Part shown: piece by piece, positions 1-12,149 of the stretch
Layout: each line of letters starts with the position of its first letter
How positions within the stretch are numbered: the stretch's first letter is position 1
From: Acanthopleura granulata
Taxonomy: Eukaryota; Mollusca; Polyplacophora; Chitonida; Chitonidae
Assembly (NCBI GenBank): GCA_016165875.1
Contig: JABBOT010000017.1
Coordinates: 1,155,330 to 1,219,329, forward strand
Direction: 5' to 3'
Length of the DNA: 64,000 nt
Position numbers and translations under genes: made by a program
The notes under the pieces: generated by a model
Database searches by the model: none
Seen by the model: only the letters and a program-made list of their open reading frames with translations
Told to the model about the DNA's origin: nothing

Positions 1-926
1 ATTAGTCTTATGAGCTAGCTCATATTCACCAGCCAAACTGGTTGCGGTCTTGACGTCCTTGCCCTTCCATTCGCCTGAATAAATTTTGACCCCATTAGAA
101 ACGGACTTGTTAAATTCCCCCAAGAGAACAACCTCCCTGAAATTCCCAAAAGAAAGATCTATCTTCAGAGCTCTGTACCAATTATCAAACAGCCTTTCTT
201 TACCTCTGGTAATCTCCATATAAGTTTCACCAGACTTTTTCCTTAACTGTTTGAACAAGTTCATTAGGAGACGAGACCACAGTTTCAATTGTATTGTAAT
301 CTGAAGGCTGATCTACTGATAAAGCAGAATAGATTTCTGCAGCTTTACATTCAAATGTACTCTGCAGCAACATTCTTCAGTACTTTTCAGGCCACTGTAA
401 GCTTGTCGCCACGTTCTCAATGGCTAAAAATAACCTTTCTACATCCTTATCATTAAATATATATACTAATCTGATATTTCAAGCCAAATCAAATCCTTGG
501 TGATAACGATTCACAGCTTTATTATCACTACCCTTAACCTGGAGTTCCCCCAATTTGCACCGTTGTTCCAACTCTGACTTCTTAGTTTTATATCTCTTTC
601 TCTCTGTTCTCTTTCTTCCTCTCTCTTCTCTTTCTTCTTTTTAATCTTAGCTTTTCTAACTCAAACTCCCTATCTCTTTCTCTATCCCCCTTTCCTCGTT
701 CTGTTTGCCTTTCTTCATGTTTCATTTGAAACTCAAACCTTTCCATCTCTAACTAAAGCTTGGCCAACTCTACATCACCACCTTGATTCTTAATAGGTAA
801 AGTATTACGTTTGCCTAAGTGTCTGCTAATTGCATCCACCATGTCACTTTCTCTAAGGCTCTGCCTTCAGTATATTTCAAACCTGTCAGCCATTTTCCTC
901 AAATGTGCCTTTATTAACCCAGACAT
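1..926 (-). pseudogene. gag: Ty3/Gypsy-type gag, 5' part, cut by window edge
   Basis: Read on the minus strand from an ATG at 926. The opening is a short hydrophobic/basic segment (MSGLIKAHLRKMADRF), then a long Glu/Arg/Lys-rich region (about 760-560) rich in RE and ER pairs. From about 260 down to base 1 there is an open stretch that includes KSGETYMEITRGKERLFDNW, a tryptophan, REVVLLGEF and a final AGEYELAHK. That order (charged coil, then a SCAN/retroviral-capsid-like helical segment ending in A-x-EY-x-L-x-HK) is what I know from Gag of Ty3/Gypsy elements in mollusc genomes. In-frame stops sit at 867-869 and 753-755, and the frame is not clean through 300-560, so it is a decayed copy. The zinc knuckle and pol would lie beyond base 1. 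An LTR lies about 200 bp upstream in the right orientation. Confidence 0.72.
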
Positions 927-1125
927 CTTAACATGTGACAAAACTTCACTATCAAGGAATGAACATACAATAAATTTCTCAACCATAATGACAAAATAGA
1001 GCGTGAAAGGGAACTATGTAAACAGTTGTACAAAACCTGAATCTCTGCTTGATCCAAAACAGGAACTAAAACACCAATAAACAGGATGGAAGTTAACGTG
1101 CTGCAATCCAGCACAAGTAGGATTC
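927..1125 (-). other. Untranslated leader between 5' LTR and gag
   Basis: About 200 bases between the inner LTR end and the gag ATG, where a tRNA primer-binding site and leader are expected. I could not match the first bases inside the LTR to a specific tRNA 3' end. The short open frames here on the minus strand run on into the LTR and have no recognisable protein features. Confidence 0.45.
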
Positions 1126-2049
1126 TGTTCCCGGACAAGATAAAAATACCCAAGGGTACCACTGTCGGAGAGGAAAAGTGATACGCAAATGGCTTCTTCA
1201 ACTCTCAGACAGCGATATTCCTTACACAAGAAGAAACAAAGAAACATGAAGACGCTTGAATAACTCCAATATATATATTTGAACAAAATGGGCAAATAGT
1301 ACAAATTACAAAAGTAAAGGGTCTCTTACTGATGACAGTGTCCAAATCCAGATGGAATATTCCGACTTCCAAAGGAGAGTCAGTCCACGTAAATATGATA
1401 TCTACAGTCCTTAGGAACTCTCAGATCGAAGGAAGACGCTCGTGTAAGTCACAAACAGCAGTGGGCATTGTACCGACAAGGATCAAATTTCCAGGACTGA
1501 TGGGTTGACAATAGCGTCAGTGATGCCGAGCTGGCGATGTATGTTTCAGTCCTTGAAAATATACACAAAGTCACTTTCAGGGTAAACTGGGATGAAATGT
1601 ACGTAATCGCACAAAGAGACAATGAGCTATGCAAGCTCCCAAAGAATGTCTCAAAGAAAAGAGCATGTGGCGAAACACAAGCTCACAAAGTGCTACGTAC
1701 CGAAAAATGGAGTACACAATGACAAATGTGAAATGGTGTGAAAGCCGATGTCCCTATATCCCACAAAATCCTTCTAAGTGAAATAGAGCAAATATGGCTG
1801 GTCTCAGGTGGACCAGAGTAAGACTGGTTTGATCTTATACATGTTTATAACATGGGTAGATCTTTCCAGAATGTAGACTCTATCTACCACGACACGAAAC
1901 TCATAAACGCAGAAGCCTCGAGAACACGCCATTGAATTCCTGTAAGGGTTATAACGTAAGCAGAGACAAAATGTAGGTCAGAAAGAAAGGCGAAGAAAGA
2001 AACTAAAAAATATACATAATGCAATTTTGTAAAAATGGGGCTGGTAACA
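1126..2049 (-). repeat. 5' LTR of the Ty3/Gypsy element
   Basis: On the minus strand this block starts TGTTACCAGCCCC and ends CTTGTCCGGGAACA, giving TG...CA ends. It aligns over nearly its whole length with 14917-15926 on the plus strand. Shared blocks include CATTCTGGAAAGAT, AGCGATGTATGTTTCA, TATACACA followed by GTCACTTTCAG, and CTTCGTGTTTCTTTGTTT (one or two changes). A second copy, TG/CA ends and a gag start about 200 bp downstream together make this a 5' LTR. The two copies differ by many substitutions and indels, so it is an old family. The last few bases of the 3' end are uncertain because both copies share AATCC just beyond the proposed end. Confidence 0.72.
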
Positions 2050-3207
2050 CCATCATAACCACAACAGAGTCTTTATCAGCTTCCTCTTTATAATCATGTC
2101 CGTTCTGTTCTGTCAATGATTAAGAGCGTCCCATTTATTCTTACTACGACATTCTGGGCACCGCGAGGCTTGTCTATTGCGAGATTCTCCGATTTCAACT
2201 TCTGGCCTTTATACACACCATTCTCCCCAAATTTCGGGGGAGTGCTACGGTGGCGTATATTTTACGTGTATCTAGCTCCGTCGATTTGCTCAGCGTACTA
2301 GGTTTTTGCATTCTTTTCTTTTTCAGACAGATAAAAAGAAACTGTAGTTCAACACGTGACACAACACGTTGAATAGGTAAGAAATATCGATCTGTGATGC
2401 AGTATTTTTTACGATCGAAGTTGCTCTCAGAGAATCGAAGAATAGTTACTAAAGGGTAAAAATAGTTCCTTCCGTGGATATTGCGTCATTTGATCAAGCA
2501 GAGTAGTCCCCCCTAATCTTCATGTGTTCAAAATGGCTTGTACATGTATCTATGTGAGAGTCTCTGTCTAGCATGCTAGCCAGCTTAGTGGTGATTCTTA
2601 CTTGAGAATCTCATTATGTTTTGCTTCTTTCCTGCTTTTTTTATTAGTGCCTATAGGAATAAGACTTATAAAGTCTATAAAAGTGTTTAACATATGTTTT
2701 CGGCCTCTCGGGGGATTGAAAGTGCCCTTCTTTTTTACCGATGAAATGTTATCATTTTCAACGTCAAAAAACATTCACGTAGGCGTAGCTTCCTTGTAAA
2801 CTCAGAAATGTCCTTCTTCAACTCTATTAGGAGTAGGGGTAAATTTGAGGATTTTGCTCAATAATTTTACTCTATTTTCTGTAAGAATCTATGAAGATAA
2901 ATTTATTATCTTTGGCTCTGTCGATGTTGGTATCTGCCCTGTTTGTTTCCACCGGTTGCCCCAGTTTGGTTTGGTTTTTCATCTCCTTTCGTCTGCCTTT
3001 GCCGTAATCTAAAATATGGGCTCTGGGTCTATAGTTTGGTCAAGGCCTGGGTTGTGGTGAGCTTGTGCCTATACTAGAGCCGTATGAGTTGAACGTTTCA
3101 TGATATTGCCGCATAAAAATATGCCAAGTTTTAAATGGTATTAAGCTTTAGATAGTATTATCTTAGTAATAATACATCAAGAAAATGCAATCATGTTATC
3201 TTTCTCA
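2050..3207. other. Unassigned AT-rich stretch
   Basis: No coding signature, tandem array or match to other repeats in the window was recognised here. Confidence 0.4.
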
Positions 3208-3390
3208 TTTATTTCATTTGTTTTCTACTCCGTACTTGAGACTATTTCACTTATACCATGACAGACTGCATTATGGTAGCAGGAAACCTGGTATATTCTA
3301 GGAAAAACTCACGACAATCCACAGGTTGCTTGCAGACTTTCCCAAGTTCCGCCAGAGACAAAGCCAGTGTGAACCAGTCCAGTGGTTTTA
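3208..3390 (-). repeat. SINE copy 1 (tRNA-derived), degenerate, partial
   Basis: Shows the family's reverse-complement landmarks in order: CGTACTTGAG, CACTTATACCATGAC, GCATTATGGTAGCAGGAAACC, CAGGTTGCTTGCAGACTTTCCCA and GTGAACCAGTCC. The tRNA-like head is missing or unreadable. This is one of the more diverged copies. Confidence 0.7.
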
Positions 3391-4959
3391 ATATTTCACA
3401 ATGTTACAGTTTTTGTTTCTTGCCTCATATTTTATAACGGTTTTCAAGGGAAGTTTAAATGAATAAATAATGAGTCATCGTTTTACATGCCCCCTGAATA
3501 CCAAGCGTTCATTTAATCTGTATTAAATATCGGCCTTATCAACGGAAAACATACTGGTGCAATTTCTCCTGCCTGTAAGTCAAGAAAAGGCAACTATTTT
3601 GTAGCAGATTTGTTTATTTCATTTGTTGTGTCTTTAATGTCACACTCTCTAGTTCCTACATCCCTAGTGCTTATATATTCTCTTACTGGCTAGTCGTTGT
3701 ATGGTGTTTCCCGGTTAGCAATGTTCTTGACAGTTACCTGAGCAGATATTTAAGGCATTCGCCAAAAACATTTAGCGCCAAATTCTTTGTTATAATCTAG
3801 CTACACAACTACATATAAACTGTCGATCACAATAGGACCAATATGAGTTCGTCTATCAACTGTACATCAGTGCATTAATTGCACAGATCAATTCGCGAAC
3901 CAGTTTGTGTGAGTTTTTCACATGCTACCTTCAACATCCGTTTTACCCTCCAAAGAGTTTGCCTAACAGCACATTCCTCAGATAATCTAAATATTCTCAA
4001 TGTTTGCAATGCATACAACACTGTGAAAAGCTCACAATTATTTCACGTTCCACATTCAATTAAATGTCTATGAAAAAGTTTCCACATCTTAGTGTTCCAG
4101 ATGTGGAGTGTTCTGGTTGTTTTTGTCAATGTAACTCGGTCTTACGGAATACTGGTGTTATCAAGGGTTGCAATCAAAGCACAAATGAGATACATAGTTG
4201 ATTGTCGACATATTTCCTTGGTTCTTTGGAGTTTTGTGTTATTTGCCGTTTTTGGAAAGTGGTATTGCGATTATTGATACGGAACGTCCATTTTGGCTGA
4301 CGACTTGCATACGGCTGTCGGTTTCCACGCTTAGATTACTATAACTCGGAAGAATTGGACCATTCACTCCTGCATGTAGGTTCTTGTTCTTCTGCTTAGA
4401 TGTATTGACGGGTAACGAATCTGTCGTTATATGTCACAGCTCCAGACGGGCGTAATCATCACTAGCGATGCCAGACCATACAAAATCTGACATTACCAGC
4501 GATAAGTAGATATACTTGCCCTACATAGCTGTCGATTGCTATTCCATTTGTGGTGCAAAGAAGTAGAACGCGGAGAACCACACAGGCTTTCATAATTAGC
4601 CTCTTTTTTCAGCTCTTTTTGTTGTCCGTTACCAAGGATATCTTTCCTGTTTTTAGAATTTAAATCGGTAATTTTTTTTCTTTTGAAAACAATACGGCTG
4701 AAACATTCGCGATGTGGTGTTATTCTATAATCGTTCATTCATTCTTCAGTGAAAAAGGGCCCTATAGCTGCAGTGAAAGAATAAATCCCCGAACGGTATT
4801 TGTACTCCTACATTTTACATGAGAGGAATGCTGTTGAAATCACTGTGTAAAACCTGGAACGAATAAACGCCATCTACCTCCGGTTTCTCCCGCATACACG
4901 TTTCTCGATGACCCCTTACCTTGACTGGCGCAGTCCTATTCAGAAGAAACGCACATTTA
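3391..4959. other. Unassigned stretch
   Basis: AT-rich, with only short random open frames. No repeat or gene recognised. Confidence 0.4.
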
Positions 4960-7590
4960 CTAATCTCACCTCACTCATTCACTTCCTCAGCCAGCAAGCA
5001 GTTTAAATGATTCCTTGAAATTCCGAGTCTGGAAGAGAGAGGGTAATAAAATCTCCAAGCGGGAAAGCAGATTTTACACATTCAGAGCTGCCTGGCCTGT
5101 TAATTATTACAATTATTATAAGTGGAATCAACACACTGTATCTAAGATCACCTTTCATTCATTATTGACGCGCGTTTTTTGCTGCGACTACCTTATTCAG
5201 AATGATTTTTAAGAGTCTGTTGTGGACGTGACCCGTTCCAAATAAAAACTAAGTTGTGGACGAGGACGACATGTTCGTTTCTGCTGACATCATAATGTAC
5301 CTGGGACTTATTCCCTCTCATGTGGTGCCATGAGTTCGATCCCGACGTTTACAGTACATCGTTCTCTCTCGTTAAAGTAAGAGTAAGGTTTAAACAAAAC
5401 TTACCCTATTTGCACTGCAATAACGCTGGTTAAACATATCATTGTCATTAGCTCCCAAACACCGTCGTGTATGTAGACATTATACTGATAAGAGGCCCTC
5501 CGACAACTGGGGAAATGTAGTGTGTAGGCTGCTGTAATAGGACGTTTTCATAACATGTAACACATGCACAAGAATAAATATGGCTAAACAAGTCTCCGTC
5601 ATTAGTTTCCGGACACAACAATACTGACAGAAAAGTTGCTTGATGTGTATACTTGTGTCTTGTGCTCTGCAGGCTTAGTCCAGATTTACCGGTTTATTTG
5701 ATTGATGTTACCGCGGAAAGCAGCTGTGTTTTCACATGTATACATATAATTGCGGTCATGTTCATTTTCTGAGTATCCAGCGCCTACACCAGATACCTGA
5801 CAAGTCTCTGCAGCCCATTCCACAAAGGAATTTCAAATTTACGTAAAACTTTTCAAGCGTAAATAAAATTTAACATTATGAAAATTTTAAAACAAAGCAA
5901 TAGATGGTGTATGTATATGATGCCGAAGCACAAGTGACACAAATTTCAAAATCAGTCAGTAGAGAAAAACCTGTGAAATTGAATTTAAAAGTTTTGAACT
6001 AAGTCAAAAATTGATTTGCGGAATCCTCCCCTGGACATAAAGACGCAACCAAGCGAGCATTAGCTGGATTCAAGTCTCTAGTTGTGGATATGCCGCAGCA
6101 ACAACAAGGCTTTGATCGAAACCAAACTTAAAACGGAGATTTAACTCCTGACATTATGTACCTATAATGTCCAGAGAAAAAAATCCTATCGTTAGGGAGC
6201 ACCAGAGTGCTGTTTGCAATTTGTATTCACAAGTAGTTAATTAAAATAGTGCCTCCCACAAGCGGGTTCATGCCTGCATACTTTGATTTCATTTAACGTC
6301 GACGTCTGCCATCTTTAATAAGCCTTCCTGTGGAACAGCGCTGTAAATATCTTGGCGTCGTTACCAGCTTGTTACACGGATACAACGACGGGACTCCAGA
6401 GGAATTCTGTTGAAACAATTCAATTGGTTCTGTTCACCTGTATATGTGACGTCAATCCATAGACTTTCTCTATAAGTGGGAGACTTTAATCGCTGATGTA
6501 CCTGACAAGTTTCCATGTGCTTCATTTACATCTCTTATACAAGCTTCAGCTTTATACCGGCTAATAGACTCGTACGTAAATAACGTGCATGGATCAGCAA
6601 ACTGTGACAGAGGCAACCACACCGGGTTAGAACTGACTAAATTCCCGGAGTGGGAAAGACACAGTGCTTAACGTAATGTTTACTGAAACAACAAGGAAAG
6701 CAAGGTAACGCTTTCACTTGTATGGTTTACCCATACATTTCAAATAACCAGCGGGCCTGTTTCAGTTTCGCTCAAGTTGCGCTATTGGCTTTTCGGTGGT
6801 TTGGCGACTTCCAAAAACGATGGATGTTAGGGACAATGTGCCAGTTATTCGTCATAAATGACTTGCTACATGTTTTTTGTTTGAATGCCCTGATGTCCTG
6901 TGGGAGTTTTAGCAATCCCGTGCCTCTTCTGTCAGACTGATTCGGCCATTTTCGCTGACGAAAGAAAAACAAATTAAACTTACGTAGAGTGTAAATCGAG
7001 GACCGCTAGAGCCGCAGCTTTGGATCTGAGGCTTTCCTTGGAACACCCGAGCACAAAGTATCAAGCTGGGAGGTAACCAATCAGAGTGGCATATTTTTTC
7101 GCCGATTTGGGCGTCTATTGTTTCTACGCCGAAAACGAATGCCTACATGTGTGTTTGTTTTCCGTATTCCGGAGAGTCCGAAGGCATTTACTAACAATTC
7201 ATCCTTATTGTAGGAACTCATTTCCCAGGAGTCCGCTGATAAAGCCGACAGGATCCGCTGAGCATCGCACCAGCGAGCAGAGGCAGGGCCATATGTTTTG
7301 CTTTCCATTTCATTCACTTCCAGCACCAAGGCTGGCCGGCGAAAACACCCGCGAATAAGTGCTGGCCAGGAGCGTGTGTCAGTCGATAATCCGGCCCTTT
7401 GTTATGTCATGGAGATCTGCTTCATGCCGTTCGTACCTGTGCCACAAGAAAACAACATGAATAGTCGCAAACCTGTACAAACCGAGATGTGTTATATGCT
7501 GTTGAGTACTGAGGTCGGGTCAGTCAGTACATTATGTCACTCTAAAACGCTAAATGAAACCAAGCGCCCAGAATGATAACTGACACCATA
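4960..7590 (+). repeat. Dispersed repeat H, copy A (longest)
   Basis: An unnamed interspersed repeat. Its 3' part (about 6590-7440) aligns with 12865-13650. Shared landmarks are GCAAACTGTGA, ACATTTCAAA, CAGACTGATTC, TTTTCGCTGACGA, CCAATCAGAGTG, CATTTCCCAGGAG, CCAGCGAGCAGAGG, GAAAACACCC, and AATCCGGCCCTTTG followed by GGAGATCTG. Its middle (about 5160-5460) aligns with 12290-12570, and 6300-6420 with 12585-12690. Its 5' part (CAGCCAGCAAGCAG, TAATAAAATCTCC, TTGTGGACGTGA) matches the reverse complement of 54.53-54.82 kb. I saw no protein, TIR or LTR, so a non-autonomous element is most likely. Some apparent open frames here (e.g. 7086-7358) are repeat sequence. Confidence 0.68.
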
Positions 7591-9199
7591 TATGTATATG
7601 TCATTTCTGCAACGGAAGTGTCTGAACTGAAACCGATATGACAAGGTCGCAGGATTTCGTACTCTAGGAATCTGTCTGGTGCCAAACGCCGACAACTGAA
7701 GGTTGATGTTACGTGCAGATGTCACTATAGACAACCTTAACTGGAATCAAAAGACCATCAGTTTGCCGAAGCCAGTACATCAGTCCTCAAAGAAACATTG
7801 ACACAATACGAGGGAACTATGTGGTTGTGCTTCATGTCATATGTTTAGAAAATGTTTGAATTGTTTTACGTTTCAGATTTTGAATGACAAATTAAAATAT
7901 ATTGTTCAAGTATTTTTTTCAAAACAAAGTAAAATCAGTTTAGCCAAGCCATTTGAGATTACACTAGGATAGAAGCCACTGTAATATTACATGTGTGGCG
8001 CAATATAGTAATTACTGGATAAAACAGATTTGGAATTCGTGCCTACCAGATCTTACAACCTGTACTGTATGGTCAGTTGTTTTGATCCGCCGTATTCGTT
8101 ATCGAATACCACAGGGTTTAAGTCAAAATGCAGAACAGTAAGATGTTACTGCAACGTCTTGATTTTGCTATAGGACCTATAATATGTAAGTTACTGTATT
8201 CATTTAAACATTGATTGCTGTTTAATGCCGTAATCAAGACTGGGCTTTAGTTGACAGATAGAATAAACGAAAGAAAAAACCCTTGCTGTACAGATGCAAT
8301 GCTCTACTCGCAGTGTATTAAAAGACCAGTGCCATTTCTTACTGATTTATCTGCTGTGTGTTAATTTGAGAAAAATTTACATAGATACATATTTTTTACA
8401 AATATCACTGTACTGAAAAGTTAATGACTTGTAGCAATGTTGCTATTCTTAAGAGATTATCGATGATTATATACAAAAGCTTTTAAAATAAAAAATAAGT
8501 ACACTTTCACACGATTACCCCCCCCCCCCGTCCTCTTTCCATTGTTGTCGACATTCTCTCGATAACATAATTATGTTATGTACATGTGTATCACCCTGGG
8601 TCAACTTGTGAAACCCATTAGAGATCTGTTCATTACAGATATACATAATACTGCCTGTATTTATTTCTTGTTCATCGTTTCATATTATTCTGTTTGTTTT
8701 TATTTCAGTGTCGTTAGGTTCGTTTTTCCTAAAATGTACATGTAATTTCCCACAGCTGCTAGCCACACACAGTACTTCTAAACGGCAACAATTCGGTTAA
8801 ATATATGAAGTAATAATTTAATGGTAAATAAAAACTGTCGTTAAGCAATGAGCCCATTGAAAGCTATTCTGACAGATGGCTTCCATTATGGCACTCAGTC
8901 CTCAGCTTTAGAATGCACCTGTGCTCTAATTATTCACTTTCAGATGTTAAAAACTAGTCGCAATAAAACGTTTTGTCTGTTATGGTTATATCTAAACCCG
9001 GCGAATCCGATAAGGTACCTCCGGTATTTGAAGGGGTCGATTTACATCTTTGACTCCCGTCGAGGTCAGTATCTACATTTTATTGACATTTATCACTACC
9101 TAGGGATATCCCCATTGTGTTAGTTTTCGTTTTTCAATGAAATACATACATAGGGACAGCCGACGTAGTGTTTAGAGCACAAATGCCTTGTCCATTGAC
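7591..9199. other. Unassigned stretch with a C homopolymer
   Basis: AT-rich with no gene. The only notable item is a run of about 12 C at 8518-8529. Confidence 0.4.
8518..8529. repeat. Poly-C tract
   Basis: Uninterrupted run of about 12 cytosines in an otherwise AT-rich stretch. Its length is likely to be unreliable in assemblies. Confidence 0.85.
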
Positions 9200-9660
9200 A
9201 GTTACGGTAAAGAATTGTAAAAATTGAGCTAACACTTCCTTACATTGTGTGTAGGGAATTCGACATATTTTGGTTCACGCTGTAGTTCGTTGATGGATTA
9301 GACCGCACACAGAGATTTGCTCAGAGCTGTTTTGTCTTCACCCAAATTATCCAGCCAGTAAGATAACCCATTACAACCCAGGTGTACATCAATTATAACT
9401 GTGTTATAAGGACATATGTGATGTGTTTTTAGAAAGGGGAAATAACTACATGGTAACCATTTGACGAAGTGTGGGAGGTATGAGCCTCTGCGGTACGCAT
9501 GACACTTACAAATCTACAGTGACTGGTATGTGGTTGCAACGAGACTATAGTAATTATGTCTTCAACGACTGGTGTTTATCAACAGTGATTCCGGTTCGAA
9601 CAGTGACTGGTATATCTCTAAACGTGAATTACACAACTTCAGAAATAGGTTAACGTGACT
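9200..9660 (+). repeat. Dispersed repeat K, copy 1
   Basis: Matches the reverse complement of about 39.30-39.72 kb. Shared landmarks in order are CACGCTGT, GATTTGCTCAGAGCTGTTTTG, CCTCTGCGG and TACAGTGACT followed by GGTATGT. A diverged two-copy family with no coding signature. Confidence 0.55.
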
Positions 9661-9689
9661 CTAGCATGTCTCTAGCATGTCTAGGAATC

Positions 9690-9945
9690 TATGTTAACTC
9701 TGCTTCTGGTATGGGAACACCTGTCCTTATACCGGAGAAGGTTTTCTGATTTTGTGTGTCTAAAAGTTTCTTTGAATTTGTCATTACACGCAATTGCATC
9801 AGTATGAAAAAGCATTCATGTATATTCCAAGTATGAATCCTCTGCGAATTTGACTCTTGCAATTTACACTTGCGTGTGTTGATAATTCGCCAAACATAAA
9901 CAATCATGTATTTAAGACTTGGTGGAGGAAATACATTCAAGTATA
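9690..9945 (+). repeat. Dispersed repeat L, copy 1
   Basis: The right end (GATAATTCGCCAAACATAAACA, then GACTTGGTGG) matches 16.40-16.45 kb in the same orientation. The left part matches only weakly. Confidence 0.4.
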
Positions 9946-10594
9946 TCTAAACCGGAGAAAAAAAATGACAGACAGCCCTGGTGGCGCATCTTAAATGAAA
10001 GTCTACGAGACAGCTAAACACTATAAGTTCTTGTATGGTGGATATATTTCCCTACGTAACGCTTGGGAAGTCAAAGTGTTTTGTATAAGACGTCTGGAGT
10101 ATCCACATTCCGTGGGATGTATTATGCCTCTTTTATCGAATTTTAACAGTTTTGATTACTTGTATAGTTTTAGAATTTTCAACTTTGCCCTTTCCATCTC
10201 CGTGGGTAAGATACGGAGGTAATGTTGTCAGCTTAGTGTCACGATTCTTCATTCAAACCATTCTATACCATTCATAGGTTTCCATTGTAGATTTCAATAC
10301 CCTTGGATTTGACATTGACCCTCAATATTTCGGAGTGAAAGTTCTCCTTCCAAAGAGAAGGACACTTTTACCTACATTAATAAAACAGAATGCTAATAAA
10401 CTCATTCGCAAGAAAAACGTTCGATGTTTTTTTCTAGTTATTATTTTTTATTATCTTTTCAAAGCCGCAGGAAATACTCGACCATGAAGCCGACGTAAAA
10501 CACAGGGCCGCAGGAGTAATAAAATGGGCTAATCTGTTGTGGTACACAGAAAGGATTGTTCTATAATGTAATTCCTGGCCCTAATCTATGTGTA
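9946..10594. other. Unassigned stretch
   Basis: Nothing recognised. Includes a T-rich segment near 10428-10460. Confidence 0.35.
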
Positions 10595-11160
10595 GGGATT
10601 TAAATTAGGTTTCATGGCACCTGAGGGAACGAAGCCATGGTACGTTCGTTCACGCTTCTATCCGGAAATAAAAACCAGAAACAGTCCGTTTGTATACCGG
10701 ATGGTCCCTCTGCCCAAACCAATACCAGTCGGTGGCGTTATGGAAGCTTTGGGGGTTTCCACGTGGGAATCTACCGCAGAGAAAATCTCGGATTTCGTTC
10801 TTTACACCCATTTACGAATTATATTCCTTGTTTTTGTGTGTGTGTGGTTCTTTTTTTGCTATGTCTAGCACGTGCATCGAAGACATCTGCCCGAACAATA
10901 AAACCAAACCAGGTGCTGTAAATTACATAGTCAAGCCATGTGTTTAAATAAAGTTAGCTTGAAACATTTTCATGCATATCTTAGTTTTCAACTTCAAACA
11001 TTTTACTACTTGGTAGTTCTGGGAGGATTTCCATACAGCTCTACTGAGAGATAATTTACTAACAGGGAAATTAAAGAAATAAACTGAGAAATTGCTCTCC
11101 AAACTAATGGGAATTCTGACGAAAATCGGTGAAAAAGTCACTTAAGACAAATTTGCCATC
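10595..11160 (+). repeat. Dispersed repeat J, copy 1
   Basis: The left part (TTAGGTTTCATGGCACC, ACGTTCGTTCACGCTTCT, AAAACCAGAAA, GGAATCTACCGCAGA) matches the reverse complement of 37.74-38.05 kb. The right part (GGTGCTGTAAATTACAT, CAAGCC, a GGGAAATTAA block) matches 18.75-18.93 kb. Three overlapping open frames of about 85-95 codons here are a by-product of repeat sequence: none resembles a known protein. Confidence 0.58.
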
Positions 11161-11479
11161 CGGGGAGGCGCAGGAATTGCCAAGAAGTCTAGTTGAAAAT
11201 ACATTGATATTTGACTGGTGTCTCGACACATTTTGTCTTAGGTTTGGCAATCTCAAGAGTCGTGTTCACACTTAATAGTAACATAGCAGATAACGGTAGT
11301 TATTGGAATTTCTGATAGATTTACATTGTGGAGGTCAAAGATTTCTGTTGCTTGCTTACACCAACCGGCGAAAGGGCTCAAGTGACATTAAAGTTTTGCA
11401 CTCAAAATATGCTTACTGTTAACCTAGTTTCCTTAGGCAACCTTCGGTGCACTGTTTGTGAACTGAAAGTGTCTATTGT
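11161..11479. other. Unassigned stretch
   Basis: Short gap between repeats J and D. Nothing recognised. Confidence 0.3.
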
Positions 11480-11790
11480 GACCCTGTATTAGGCATATGG
11501 AGGGAATATATGATAAGCAATCTGTTGCATCTGTACCAATCATCTTGATACCAACAAAACATTTCACATCATCTAGTGACATCAGTATTAGGTAGTTTCG
11601 CTTCAGGTCTATTCGCAAAACAGATCGGCAGGGACGATTCTACTACTGTTGGTACCATGTGTGGATCGCACTTCAATGCAGTCTTAAAAAACACTCTTGT
11701 TATCCTGTACATGTCATGGTGATCTAGAAATCGACAGCGATCAATATGGGGATTTACAGGCGGACAGAGTAGCAATCGTAGTCAATAGAA
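11480..11790 (+). repeat. Dispersed repeat D, copy 1
   Basis: Carries the family signature: AAACATTTCACAT, then TACATGTCATGGTGATCTAG, GATCAATATGG and GATTTACAGGCGGACAGAG. The same order recurs at 21.7-24.6 kb. Confidence 0.62.
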
Positions 11791-12149
11791 GGATGCCTTA
11801 ATCCAAATATCGGAAAATTTCGCAGGTCATGGAAATATGTCATACAGTACTTACAATATACTAGGTACCGATTAAAAGAAAACAGCGCAGAGATTAAAAC
11901 CGAAGCAGCCAAGTCAGTGGGTTGGATGGAATCCCATCAATCTATTTGTACACCTACGTAAAAAGGAATACAGTTAAAAGTCACTGTGCAAAAATTGGAA
12001 CCCAAAAAATCAAGTTTGCAGCATTTTCGCTACTCGTGTTCTCACTCGATGACAGTTACAGGGACAGTTACTCCACATCTTACTTTGACACAGGAGGCAC
12101 ATTCACTGATCTTATCTTACAGCTTTAACAGCCTCAGACTCCAAGCAGA
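11791..12149. other. Unassigned stretch
   Basis: Nothing recognised between repeats D and H. Confidence 0.3.
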